DNA from: JBOGEB01 sp050743125
GTDB taxonomy: Bacteria > Actinomycetota > Nitriliruptoria > Euzebyales > Egibacteraceae
Direction: 5' to 3'
Assembly: GCA_050743125.1 (NCBI GenBank)
Contig: JBOGEB010000001.1
Coordinates: 41,472 to 105,471, forward strand
Length of the DNA: 64,000 nt
Both the position numbers and the translations under genes were made by a program. Each line of letters starts with the position of its first letter. Within the stretch, counting starts at the first letter, position 1. The notes under the pieces are model-generated. The model was not told where the DNA came from and searched no databases. It worked only from the letters and a program-made list of their open reading frames with translations. Positions 42,917 through 51,229 of this stretch are shown here, in pieces.

Positions 42917-43834
42917 ATGCGCACACGCTTTCCCGCAGACCGCGGCCTCTCGTCGCGGATGCTCCTGACGATGTTCCTGCTCGGGCTGCTCTACGTGGCC
43001 TTCGTCGCGGCGCTGTTCGCCGTGGCGCGCAGCGGGTTGTTCGCGCTCGCCATCGCCGCCGGCTTCCTGGCCGTGCAGTACTTCGCGAGTGACCGGATCG
43101 CGCTGTTCGCGATGGGCGGGAAGGAGGTCGGCCCAGAGGAGGCGCCCGAGCTGCACGGCATCGTCGATCGGCTCTGCGCGCTCGCCGACATGCCGAAGCC
43201 GCGGGTTGCGCTCGCGGACAGCGACATCCCGAACGCGTTCGCCACCGGCCGGAATCCCGCGCACGCCGTGGTCTGCGCGACGACCGGGCTGATGCGGCGG
43301 CTCGACGGGCCCGAGGTCGAGGCGGTGCTCGCGCACGAGCTGTCGCACGTCGCGCACCGCGACGTCGCGGTGATGACGATCGCGAGCTTCCTCGGGCTTG
43401 CTGCCGGCATGGTCGTGCGGTTCGCCTACTACGCCGGGCTGTTCGGCGGGTTCGGGGGCCGGGACGACCGCGACGGGGACAGCAACGTGCCGGTCGTGTT
43501 CGTCGTGATGCTCGTCTCGGCCGTGGTGTACGCGGTGAGCTTCCTGCTGACCCGCGCGCTCTCGCGCTACCGGGAGCTGTCGGCCGACCGTGGCGCCGCG
43601 GTGCTGACAGGCCGGCCGTCCACGCTCGCGTCGGCGCTCGTCAAGGTGAGCGGGGAGATGAGCAAGATTCCCGACCGCGACCTGCGCAGCGCCGAGTCGC
43701 TGAACGCGTTCTTCTTCGCCCCCGCGCTTGCGAACGGCTTCAGCCTGTCGTCGCTGTTCTCGACCCACCCGTCTCTGGAGCAACGGCTGGAGCAGCTCGC
43801 GCGCATCGAGGCGCAGATGGGTCAGGGCGTGTAG
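42917..43834 (+). CDS. htpX: Zinc metalloprotease HtpX homologue (M48)
   Basis: 305 aa. Two N-terminal hydrophobic segments (LLTMFLLGLLYVAFVAALFAV and FALAIAAGFLAVQYF), zinc motif AVLAHELSHVAHRDV (HELSH, about residues 139-143), two more membrane segments, then the third ligand Glu in RYRELSADRGAAVLTG. The C-terminal STHPSLEQRLEQL is typical of HtpX. It degrades damaged membrane proteins, a fit to the psp operon. Spacing: 13 bases after pspAA, 3 before pspAB. Confidence 0.95.
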   Translation: MRTRFPADRGLSSRMLLTMFLLGLLYVAFVAALFAVARSGLFALAIAAGFLAVQYFASDRIALFAMGGKEVGPEEAPELHGIVDRLCALADMPKPRVALADSDIPNAFATGRNPAHAVVCATTGLMRRLDGPEVEAVLAHELSHVAHRDVAVMTIASFLGLAAGMVVRFAYYAGLFGGFGGRDDRDGDSNVPVVFVVMLVSAVVYAVSFLLTRALSRYRELSADRGAAVLTGRPSTLASALVKVSGEMSKIPDRDLRSAESLNAFFFAPALANGFSLSSLFSTHPSLEQRLEQLARIEAQMGQGV

Positions 43835-43837
43835 GCG

Positions 43838-44419
43838 ATGGCCCGCTGGCTCGACACCATGCTCGGCCGGACCCGGCCGAAGCAATCGGATCTCGATGCG
43901 CTGTTCCGGCTGACCGGTGCGGCCACGACGTTGGAGGCCGCGACTGGCCTGCGGCCGTCTGGTGAGGCGGCGGTGAGCTTCAAGCCGGCCTCCGGTCAGG
44001 GGTTCGGCGCGACCGACGACGAGATGGCGGAGCTCGTGCGGTTCGGCGCTGACCAGTCCGGGTCCCAGGTGCGGGTCACCGACGACGAGTTCGGCTACCG
44101 CTGGATCGTGCTGTCGGATCCTGACCTGGAGGATCTCGTCACGACGATCCATTTGGCGAACAGCACGCTGTCCGACCGCGGGTTCGGCTCGCAGCTGCTC
44201 TGCTCGGTCTTCGGCTTCACCGACGAGTCCGGCGCCCGGGCATGTCACCTGGTCTACCTCTACAAGCGGGGCACTTTTTACCCCTTCGCGCCGCGCGACG
44301 GCCGCCGCCGCGACAACGAGCTCGAGCTCCAGGTCCGCTCCGCCGTCAGCGGCGAGCTGCCGGTCGAGGCCGACCTCACCCGCTGGTTCGCCCTCTGGGG
44401 CCTGCCCCTCGGCGGCTGA
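43838..44419 (+). CDS. pspAB: PspA-associated protein PspAB
   Basis: 193 aa. MARWLDTMLGRTRPKQSDLDALFRLTGAATTLEAATGL at the N-terminus, then a mixed alpha/beta domain with LVYLYKRGTFYPFAPRDGRRRDNELELQ. These are PspAB features. Last gene of the operon; a 48-bp perfect palindrome begins 37 bases after the stop. Function beyond association with PspA/HtpX is unknown. Confidence 0.92.
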   Translation: MARWLDTMLGRTRPKQSDLDALFRLTGAATTLEAATGLRPSGEAAVSFKPASGQGFGATDDEMAELVRFGADQSGSQVRVTDDEFGYRWIVLSDPDLEDLVTTIHLANSTLSDRGFGSQLLCSVFGFTDESGARACHLVYLYKRGTFYPFAPRDGRRRDNELELQVRSAVSGELPVEADLTRWFALWGLPLGG

Positions 44420-44456
44420 CGGTCATCGACCTCGTACGAACGACATGGCAGACGTC

Positions 44457-44504
44457 CTTGTGGCCAGGATTCGTCACGCATGCGTGACGAATCCTGGCCA
44501 CAAG
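44457..44504. repeat. 48-bp perfect palindrome (repeat family member 1)
   Basis: Each half is 24 bp, mirrored about GCATGC: CTTGTGGCCAGGATTCGTCA is the outer part of the left arm. A diverged copy stands at 55428-55474. There is no T run on either side, so intrinsic termination is uncertain, but its placement directly after the psp operon suggests a 3' end or stabiliser. It may equally be a REP-like mobile repeat. Confidence 0.9.
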
Positions 44505-44694
44505 CTCGACAGGCGATCTCTCACCAGTGAGCAGCTCGCCAAGGAGCACCGTGCTCGGTGGCTCGCGGCGCACTCTGGCGCTGGGTAGGAACGGGAACCG
44601 CGCCGCGCCGATGGCACCAACCGGCTTTCCGGAAGGGTAGTCTGCGTGGAATCTGCGTTACGGCCGACCTGCCCTGTGAGGCTACGAGCCATGA

Positions 44695-44925
44695 AACGCA
44701 GAGGGGACAGGGACGTGGTGGGGGCTCGTCTGTATCGCCGTGTCAGCTGTGGTCCTGGCCGTCCTGGGGGTGTTCGTCTTCGACCGGAAGGCCCCGCTGA
44801 TCTGAATTCTCTTCGTGACAGCGGTGCTCGGGGCGGTGGCCGACCTGCTACTTCGCTGGCGCGCCCACTGGCCAGCTTCGCCAAGCCGAGGTTGTGACGC
44901 CCGCCCGGGGTCGGACGGGACCTGA
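44695..44925 (+). pseudogene. Possible decayed small membrane protein with in-frame TGA
   Basis: One frame reads a first hydrophobic helix (WWGLVCIAVSAVVLAVLGVFV, then FDRKAPLI), a TGA at 44803-44805, then a second helix (ILFVTAVLGAVADLLLRW). The two-helix layout continuing in the same frame suggests a former ~75-aa membrane protein. No start with a ribosome site is evident, and the tail overlaps nhaA. It could be chance in GC-rich DNA. The rest of 44505-44694 shows nothing supportable. Confidence 0.3.
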
Positions 44926-46201
44926 CGGGCGTCCGGCGCTGCGCCTGATCCGGCCGCTGCAGGATTTCCTGGCCGCGGAGGTGTCCAGCGGTGTCCTGTT
45001 GGTTGCCGCCGCGGCCGTCGCCTTGGTGTGGGCCAATTCCCCGTGGAGGACCTCCTACCAGCGGCTGTGGGAGACCGTGCTGGTCGTCGGGTTGGGCGAT
45101 CACCAGCTGGCGCTCGACCTGCGCCAGTGGGTGAACGAGGGCCTTATGGCGGTGTTCTTTTTCGTGGTGGGGCTCGAGATCAAGCGGGAGTTGGTGGAGG
45201 GCGAGCTGCGCGACCGCCGCAAGGCAGCGCTGCCGGCGGTGGCCGCCGTCGGGGGCATGGCTGTGCCCGCGCTGCTGTATCTGGCGGTCAACCCGGACGG
45301 GGAGGCTGCCCGGGGCTGGGGCATCCCCATGGCCACCGACATCGCGTTGGCGTTGGGTGTGGCCGCGTTGCTGGGCCGTTGGGTCCCGCAATCGCTGCGG
45401 CTGTTCCTCCTCACCCTGGCCATCGTTGACGACATCGGGGCGATCGCCGTCATCGCCATCTTCTACTCGGAGGTCGCCTGGCCGGGGTTGGCGGCAGCCG
45501 TCGGGCTGGTGATGGCCGTGATCGTGCTGCGGGCCGTGGGGGTCACGTGGACCGGCGCCTACGTCGCCGTCGGTGTCGTTCTGTGGCTCGCCCTCCACGA
45601 AGCCGGTGTACACGCCACGATGACCGGCGTGGCGTTGGGGCTTTTGACGCCTACCCAGCCTCTGCGGCGACCTGATCTGGTGGACGTCGACCGCCTGGCC
45701 GACATCACCACCACCGAGGCGGCCCTAGACACGGTGACCCTGGCCCGCCAGTCCGTCTCGGTGGTCGAGTGGCTGGAGCACGCGTTGCACCGCTGGGCCA
45801 GCTTCGTCATCGTCCCGCTGTTCGCCCTCGCCAACGCCGGGGTGCCTGTCGGGGCTGACGCCTTGGGTGACGCCCTGCGCTCGCCGGTCACCCACGGGGT
45901 CCTCTTAGGGTTGGTCGTGGGCAAAACGGTTGGCGTGAGCGTCTTCGCTTGGGTGGCGTGCCGGTCGGGCCTCGGTGCGCTCCCCGCCGGGGTGAGCTGG
46001 CGCCAGGTGGTGGGGATCGCAGGGCTGGCCGGGATCGGGCTCACCCTCTCGATCTTCGTGACCGGGTTGGCGTTCGACGACCCTGGCTTCCGGGACCAGG
46101 CCACCGTCGGGGTTCTGGCCGCTTCCTTGATCGCGGCTGCGCTGGGCGCTCTCATCCTGCTACGGGCGACGGCTCAGGACAGACCGAAGGCGACGCCATG
46201 A
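44894..46201 (+). CDS. nhaA: Na+/H+ antiporter NhaA
   Basis: 435 aa from GTG. LIRPLQDFLAAEVSSGVLLVAAAAVALVWANSPW, EGLMAVFFFVVGLEIKRELVEGEL, GWGIPMATDIALALGVAALLG (with the paired function-critical Asp in DIA and LAIVDDIGAIAVIAIFY) and FVIVPLFALANAGV are all NhaA signatures. It exchanges Na+ for protons and supports pH and salt homeostasis. About 11-12 helices. An N-terminal ~17-residue basic stretch precedes the first helix. No NhaR-like regulator is adjacent. Confidence 0.96.
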   Translation: MTPARGRTGPDGRPALRLIRPLQDFLAAEVSSGVLLVAAAAVALVWANSPWRTSYQRLWETVLVVGLGDHQLALDLRQWVNEGLMAVFFFVVGLEIKRELVEGELRDRRKAALPAVAAVGGMAVPALLYLAVNPDGEAARGWGIPMATDIALALGVAALLGRWVPQSLRLFLLTLAIVDDIGAIAVIAIFYSEVAWPGLAAAVGLVMAVIVLRAVGVTWTGAYVAVGVVLWLALHEAGVHATMTGVALGLLTPTQPLRRPDLVDVDRLADITTTEAALDTVTLARQSVSVVEWLEHALHRWASFVIVPLFALANAGVPVGADALGDALRSPVTHGVLLGLVVGKTVGVSVFAWVACRSGLGALPAGVSWRQVVGIAGLAGIGLTLSIFVTGLAFDDPGFRDQATVGVLAASLIAAALGALILLRATAQDRPKATP

Positions 46202-46226
46202 CGTGTCCCCTCCCTGGCGACGAGCG

Positions 46227-46415
46227 CTACAGCTCCGGGTCTCTGGCGAAGCGTTCCTCTCGGGGCCGGTGCAGCCGGCCTGCGGAGCGCACCGCATCCT
46301 GCAAGAGGTACTCAATCTGAGCGTTGACGCTGCGCAGCTCGTCGGCGGCCCACTTCTCCAGGGCGGTGTAGAGCTCCGGGCTGATCCGAAGCAGGAAGCG
46401 CTTGCGCTCCGTCAT
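46227..46415 (-). CDS. Ribbon-helix-helix (Arc/HicB-like) DNA-binding protein
   Basis: 62 aa, ATG with AAGGG upstream. [42 protein letters not shown] is a compact RHH domain: a basic beta strand (KRFLLRI) and two helices ([23 protein letters not shown]). Such genes commonly follow SPFH-domain genes in actinobacteria; here the SPFH gene 27 bases upstream is broken. It probably binds DNA as a dimer and may regulate its own operon. No toxin partner is visible. Confidence 0.85.
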   Translation of the reverse strand: MTERKRFLLRISPELYTALEKWAADELRSVNAQIEYLLQDAVRSAGRLHRPREERFARDPEL

Positions 46416-46442
46416 ACCCTTCGCTCGCGCTCCGGCATGCAG

Positions 46443-47059
46443 CTACTGGTACAGCGTGCCGGCGTTGACGACGGGCTGGGTTCGGCTCTCGCTGCAGAGC
46501 ACGACGAGCAGGTTGGAGACCATAGCCGCCTTGCGCTCCTCGTTGAGCTCGACGATGTCGCGCTGGGAGAGCAGCTCCAGCGCGCGGTCGTCCAGCCTGG
46601 GCTAGTGGTCCGCGCGGAAAAACCCGTGGCATTCGTGCGTAAAGCATCCGCGCCTCGCGGCGTTGCTGAGGACAACCAGTACACGGCGCGACCCGCGCGG
46701 AGGGCTTCGCCTTGCGAGGCGGGCGCAGACGCACCCTCACAGCCATCGGGGGCGTCCCCCCGGACCCCCTCACAGCGATCGGGGGCGTTCCCAGGGTCCC
46801 CTCTGGGGTTCCGGACCCCCTCACAGTCAACGGAACTTTCCGCTTGGACCACTAGGAACGTCACCACCCGCGCGTGGTTCGGCGTCACGATCATCAGGCC
46901 GCTGGCCAGGACGAGCGTGACGAACTCCAGCAGGCCGGCCAGCAGGAAGCCTCCCATGCTGCCCGAGTTGACGAACACCGCGATCGTCCCTACCTGGAGC
47001 AGGAGGACGACCCCCGCCATCACCGCGCCTGGCGCCACGAGCGCCTCCCGCTCTTGCAT
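46443..47059 (-). pseudogene. SPFH/band-7 domain gene, central part replaced by a MITE-like element
   Basis: The 5' remnant (47059 down to 46856) begins MQEREALVAPGAVMAGVVLL after GAGGAGG and runs through two membrane segments to GLMIVTPNHARVVTFL, where SPFH proteins continue GRYVGT. The 3' remnant (46601 to 46443), in another frame, reads [31 protein letters not shown], the conserved SPFH C-terminus. The ~200-residue SPFH domain between is gone, replaced by the element at 46602-46855. The gene therefore cannot make a normal protein. Confidence 0.85.
46602..46855. mobile_element. MITE-like element, copy A (254 bp), in the SPFH gene
   Basis: Ends CTAGTGGTCC and GGACCACTAG; the inverted repeats extend to GCGGAAA with two mismatches (19 positions). 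Both ends carry CTAG, consistent with TA duplication in a CTAG target as for IS630/Tc1 relatives. The interior is GC-rich hairpin sequence with no ORF of its own. A direct repeat of a ~37-bp GGGGGCGT/ACCCCCTCACAG unit accounts for the extra length compared with copy B. The family assignment is inference from the termini. Confidence 0.8.
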
Positions 47060-47124
47060 TCCCGTCCTCCTCGATGAGCGACAGCAAGATGATATCACTA
47101 TGCTATCGCACGGCAAGGGGCGAG

Positions 47125-48585
47125 TCACGGTTCGGGGGCGGATTCCTCCAGCTCCAGGCCGCGGGTCTCGGGCAGGAGGAGGTAGCCGGCGCTGGCGAGG
47201 CCCATCGGGATGGTGACCGCGAGGGCGGCAGGCCCGAAGCTGCCGAAGGCGTCGGCGAGCAGGCCGAACGTGACGAGTCCGCCGACGGCGCCGAGCACCC
47301 CGGCGGCGTTCAGCCAGCCGGCCGCCGTCGCACGCGACGAGGTCGGGAAGAGCTCTGTGGCGAGCGTGCCGATCGCCGGGCCGGCGACCGATTGGGCGAA
47401 CAGGCAGGCCAGGTAGCCACCGATCGCCCCCGCGGGCCCCGCCGTGTAGGCGATTGCGCCGGCGATCGCGATGCCCGCGTGGGCGACGACCGCGGTCGGG
47501 ATGCGCCCGAGCCGGTCCGCCGCCCAGCGGCCGACCGCCAGGCCACCGAAACCGACCGGCCCGGCGGCGAGCACAATGAACGCGATCACGCCCCGGGTCA
47601 GCCCCAGGACGCGCTCGCCGTAGAGGACCACGAGCGTCGTCACCGGGCCGGTAACGAACGCGACCGCGAAGAATCCGAGGCCGGCGAGCAGCGCGAGACG
47701 CCCGCGCAGCTCAGGCGCGAGAGCCCAGCAGGCGTATGCGCGCGGTCGTCCAGCCTGGGCTAGTGGTCCGCGCGGAAAAACCCGTGGCATTCGTGCGCCA
47801 AGCATCCGCGCCTCGCCGCGGCCCGCGCGGAGCGCTTCGCCTTGCGAGGCGGGGAGCACTCCGCCCGGGCCCTCGGTGTCATCGGGGGCGTTCCCAGGGT
47901 CCCCTCTGGGGTTCCGAACCCCCTCACAGTCAACGGAACTTTCCGCTTGGACCACTAGGGCCGCCGACTCCGCGCTGCGCAAGCGGATGTAGCGTTCGGG
48001 CTCCTCGAGCCGCCGCCCGATCAGCGTGACGGTGACGAGCGGCACCACCGCGAGCGCGAACAGCGGCCGGAACCCGAGTTCCGAGACCCCGCGCACGAAC
48101 GCGAAGAGCCCCCCGCCGAAGCCATAGGCGGCAGCGATCAGCGCGATCGCCTTCGCGCGGTCCGCGACCCGGGTCTCCTCGGCGGCGATCACCGCGGCGA
48201 GCGCGTTCGTGGCCGACAGCAGCGGCCGGCCGAGCGCGACCACCACGACGAACCACCAGAACGTGGGGCTGCCAGACGCCATGACCGTGAGCGCGAGCCC
48301 GGTGAGGCAGCAACTGAGGACTACCCGCCGCCGCCCGACCCGGTCCGCGAGCGCGGCGAGCGGCATGCTCGCGAGCGCCGCGAAGCGGATCACCGCAAGC
48401 CCAATCCCGATGGTGGTGAGCGACAGCCCGACCTGCTCAGCGAGCGACGACCCCTGCGCGGTCGCCCTGAACGCCCGCGCGACGTCCGGGAGCGCGGCGG
48501 TCACGCCGAACTGGGCGAAGCCCGACGCGACGGCGAGGACTGCGGCCGAGAGGACCGACCGGTGCCGCCAGCTGTGCAGCCGCAC
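47125..48585 (-). CDS. MFS transporter with a MITE insertion kept in frame
   Basis: I place the start provisionally at the GTG at 48585 (VRLHSWRHRSVLSAAVLAV); the open frame extends further, but the upstream sequence is mobile-element remnant, so the native start may be lost. Twelve membrane helices can be followed, with the A-motif loop LADRVGRRRVVLSC after helix 2. Between helix 6 (FALAVVPLVTVTLIGRRLEEPERYIRL) and helix 7 (LALLAGLGFFAVAFVTGPV) lie 65 extra codons from the element at 47760-47958. The frame is maintained, and this is the central cytoplasmic loop, which tolerates insertions. Substrate unknown; family resembles sugar/metabolite or drug exporters. Confidence 0.8.
   Translation of the reverse strand: MRLHSWRHRSVLSAAVLAVASGFAQFGVTAALPDVARAFRATAQGSSLAEQVGLSLTTIGIGLAVIRFAALASMPLAALADRVGRRRVVLSCCLTGLALTVMASGSPTFWWFVVVVALGRPLLSATNALAAVIAAEETRVADRAKAIALIAAAYGFGGGLFAFVRGVSELGFRPLFALAVVPLVTVTLIGRRLEEPERYIRLRSAESAALVVQAESSVDCEGVRNPRGDPGNAPDDTEGPGGVLPASQGEALRAGRGEARMLGARMPRVFPRGPLAQAGRPRAYACWALAPELRGRLALLAGLGFFAVAFVTGPVTTLVVLYGERVLGLTRGVIAFIVLAAGPVGFGGLAVGRWAADRLGRIPTAVVAHAGIAIAGAIAYTAGPAGAIGGYLACLFAQSVAGPAIGTLATELFPTSSRATAAGWLNAAGVLGAVGGLVTFGLLADAFGSFGPAALAVTIPMGLASAGYLLLPETRGLELEESAPEP
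47760..47958. mobile_element. MITE-like element, copy B (199 bp), inside the MFS gene
   Basis: Same termini as copy A (CTAGTGGTCC at 47760, GGACCACTAG ending at 47958) and the same interior, but one internal unit shorter. Net insertion of 195 bp (with one CTAG counted as target) is divisible by 3 and has no stop on the minus strand. Both copies share 23 further bases outside the left terminus (starting GCGCGCGGTCG), so the mobile unit or a recombination event may extend beyond CTAG. Confidence 0.82.
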
Positions 48586-48701
48586 GTCCGGTAGCGCGGC
48601 TGCAGGCTCCGGGCGGGCGCCCGAGAGCGTGTGTCGAAATCGAGTCAGAGTGGGTGCCCTTGGCGGGTTCTGGTGGTCATCTTTGGATGTTCCAGCGGTG
48701 A

Positions 48702-48892
48702 GAGCGTGTTTGAAAAGTAATCCGGGGGTCGCGTTGGGTTCCGCTCCTTCAGGGCGGGTGTGGTGGGGGAGGTTGGCGCGGTCGGCGGTTTCGGCGGCCA
48801 GGGGCTGGGGGAGCCCCCCATAGACAGCCCGCCGAAACCGCGCTCCGCTCCGCTTCGCCCACGGGGCAAGGCCGCGGTTCTCAAACACGCTC
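48702..48892. mobile_element. Second, different short element (191 bp) with inverted ends
   Basis: Inverted termini GAGCGTGTTTGA (48702-48713) and TCAAACACGCTC (48881-48892) are perfect over 12 bp. TGA flanks both sides, a possible 3-bp target duplication. The interior is GC-rich with a GGGGCTGGGGGAGCCCCCC hairpin. A near copy of one end (GAGAGCGTGTGTCGAAA) lies at about 48623, so an older, larger insertion probably decayed here. No transposase is present. It lies upstream of the MFS gene and seems to have replaced its 5' region. Confidence 0.75.
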
Positions 48893-49126
48893 TGAGGCGT
48901 CCTGGTGAGCGTTCGTCGGCTCCATGACACCGCCCCTTGGAGTCTCGACACCTGCTCTGCGAGCGCGGCAGCGCCCGCAGATGGCCGGGATCCGAGGGCG
49001 TCCGCGCACGCATGTAGGCTCCGGGCTCAGGTGTAGGTACAAAACGGTAGCGCCGCCACTCTACGCATGGCGCCGCGCTGAGCCTGTCACCGGCGCCACG
49101 CCGGTTCGGTGATCAAGGAGCCTCGG

Positions 49127-51229
49127 GTGGACGTCTGGCCGGGCAATCCTTATCCGCTGGGCGCCCGTTGGGACGCGCGCGGAACGAACTTCGCGGTCTT
49201 CAGCGAGTACGCCGAGGGCGTCGAAGTGTGCCTGTTCGACCAGGAGGGTTACGAGCTCCGGGTCCCGATGAGCGAGGTGACCGCGTTCATCTGGCACTGC
49301 TACCTCCCAGGGATCGGACCGGGACGGCGCTACGGGTTCCGGGTCCAGGGCCCGTACGATCCGAAGAACGGTCACCGCTTCAACCCGAGCAAGCTCCTTC
49401 TCGACCCCTACGCCAAGGCGATCGACGGCAACGTGGACTGGGACCCGTCAGTGTTCGGGTACCCACTGGGCGATGACGACCTGGTTCGCGACGACCATGA
49501 CAGCGCTCCCCATGTCCCAAAGGCGGTCGTGGTCAACCCGTTCTTCGACTGGGGCAACGACCGGCCCCCCCGGACGCCGTGGAGCAGGACGGTGATCTAC
49601 GAGACCCATGTCAAGGGCATCTCGATGCGCCACCCGGAGGTGCCACCCGAGCTGCGAGGCACGTACGCGGGCTTGGCCTCACCGGCGATCATCGACCACT
49701 TCACCTCCCTGGGGGTCACGGCGATCGAGCTCCAGCCGATCCACCACTTCGTCCATGACCACCACCTGGTCGAAAAAGGACTGCGGAACTACTGGGGTTA
49801 CAACACGGTCGGGTTCTTCGCCCCGCACACGGACTACGCCGCTCGTGGGACGTTGGGGGAGCAGGTATACGAGTTCAAGTCGATGGTGTCCGACCTGCAC
49901 GCCGCCGGGCTCGAGGTCATCCTCGACGTCGTCTACAACCACACCGCCGAGGGCAGCCACCTCGGCCCGACGCTGTGCTTCCGCGGCCTCGACAACGCCT
50001 CGTACTACCGGCTGGTCGACGGCGACCTCCGGTACTACATGGACTACACCGGCACCGGGAACTCGCTGAACGCTCGCCACCCGCACGTGCTCCAGCTCAT
50101 CATGGACTCGTTGCGCTACTGGGTCATCGAGATGCACGTCGACGGGTTCCGCTTCGACCTCGCCTCGACCCTCGCGCGCGAGCTGCACGACGTCGACCGG
50201 CTGTCGGCGTTCTTCGACATCATCCAGCAGGATCCGGTGATCAGCCAGGTCAAGCTGATCGCCGAGCCGTGGGACGTCGGCGAGGGCGGCTACCAGGTCG
50301 GGAACTTCCCGACCTTGTGGACCGAGTGGAACGGTAAGTACCGGGATGTGATCCGCGACTACTGGCGGGGCGAGGCCCCGCTGGGCGAGCTGGCGTGCCG
50401 GCTTTCAGGATCCTCCGACCTCTACGAGCACACGGGCCGCCGGCCCTACGCCTCGATCAACTTCGTCACCGCTCACGACGGCTTCACGCTCCGGGACCTT
50501 GTCAGCTGCAACGAGAAGCACAACGAGGCCAACCTCGACGACAACTCCGACGGCGAGGACCACAACCGGTCGTGGAACTGCGGCGTCGAGGGTCCGACCG
50601 ACGACCCCGAGGTCAACGCGCTCCGCGACCGCCAGCAGCGCAACTTCCTCGCGACACTCTTTTTGTCCCAGGGCGTGCCGATGCTGCTCGGCGGCGACGA
50701 GCTCAGCAGGACTCAACAGGGCAACAACAACACGTACTGCCAGGACAACGAGCTGAGCTGGTACGACTGGGACCATGGCGCCGAGCAGCGCCGGCTGCTC
50801 GACTTCACGAAGCTGCTTATCGGGCTGCGCCGTCAGCACCCGGTGTTCCGGCGACGTCAGTGGTTCCGCGGTCAGGGCGACGCCGACTGGCTGTCCGCCG
50901 ACGGGAATGCGATGGACCCGCAGGACTGGGACAACGGCTGCTATCAGGCGCTTATGGTGTTCCTCAACGGCCAGGCGATCCCCAGCCGTGACGAGCGCGG
51001 CCGGCGGATCACCGACGACAGCTTCCTGATCCTGACGAACGCGAGCCACACCGACGTCGAGTTCACACTCCCGCCCGACGACTACGGGAGCCGGTGGCGG
51101 ATCGTATTCTCGACCGCTCACGCCAAGATTCGCAGGGGCGCCGCCCGCCACGCGGCAACCGGCAAGCTGCCCGTCGTGTCGCGCTCGCTCATGCTTCTGC
51201 GCCGCTTGGACGACACCTGTCGTGCCTAA
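49127..51229 (+). CDS. glgX: Glycogen debranching enzyme GlgX
   Basis: 700 aa. I chose the GTG at 49127, 7 bases after AAGGAG, giving (M)[26 protein letters not shown]; a GTG at 49109 would add six residues. N-terminal CBM48/isoamylase domain, then the GH13 catalytic motifs: [24 protein letters not shown] (nucleophile Asp), [10 protein letters not shown] (acid Glu) and [15 protein letters not shown]. It hydrolyses alpha-1,6 branches of phosphorylase-limited glycogen. It overlaps treY by 8 bases: debranched maltodextrin becomes the substrate for trehalose synthesis. Confidence 0.97.
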   Translation: MDVWPGNPYPLGARWDARGTNFAVFSEYAEGVEVCLFDQEGYELRVPMSEVTAFIWHCYLPGIGPGRRYGFRVQGPYDPKNGHRFNPSKLLLDPYAKAIDGNVDWDPSVFGYPLGDDDLVRDDHDSAPHVPKAVVVNPFFDWGNDRPPRTPWSRTVIYETHVKGISMRHPEVPPELRGTYAGLASPAIIDHFTSLGVTAIELQPIHHFVHDHHLVEKGLRNYWGYNTVGFFAPHTDYAARGTLGEQVYEFKSMVSDLHAAGLEVILDVVYNHTAEGSHLGPTLCFRGLDNASYYRLVDGDLRYYMDYTGTGNSLNARHPHVLQLIMDSLRYWVIEMHVDGFRFDLASTLARELHDVDRLSAFFDIIQQDPVISQVKLIAEPWDVGEGGYQVGNFPTLWTEWNGKYRDVIRDYWRGEAPLGELACRLSGSSDLYEHTGRRPYASINFVTAHDGFTLRDLVSCNEKHNEANLDDNSDGEDHNRSWNCGVEGPTDDPEVNALRDRQQRNFLATLFLSQGVPMLLGGDELSRTQQGNNNTYCQDNELSWYDWDHGAEQRRLLDFTKLLIGLRRQHPVFRRRQWFRGQGDADWLSADGNAMDPQDWDNGCYQALMVFLNGQAIPSRDERGRRITDDSFLILTNASHTDVEFTLPPDDYGSRWRIVFSTAHAKIRRGAARHAATGKLPVVSRSLMLLRRLDDTCRA

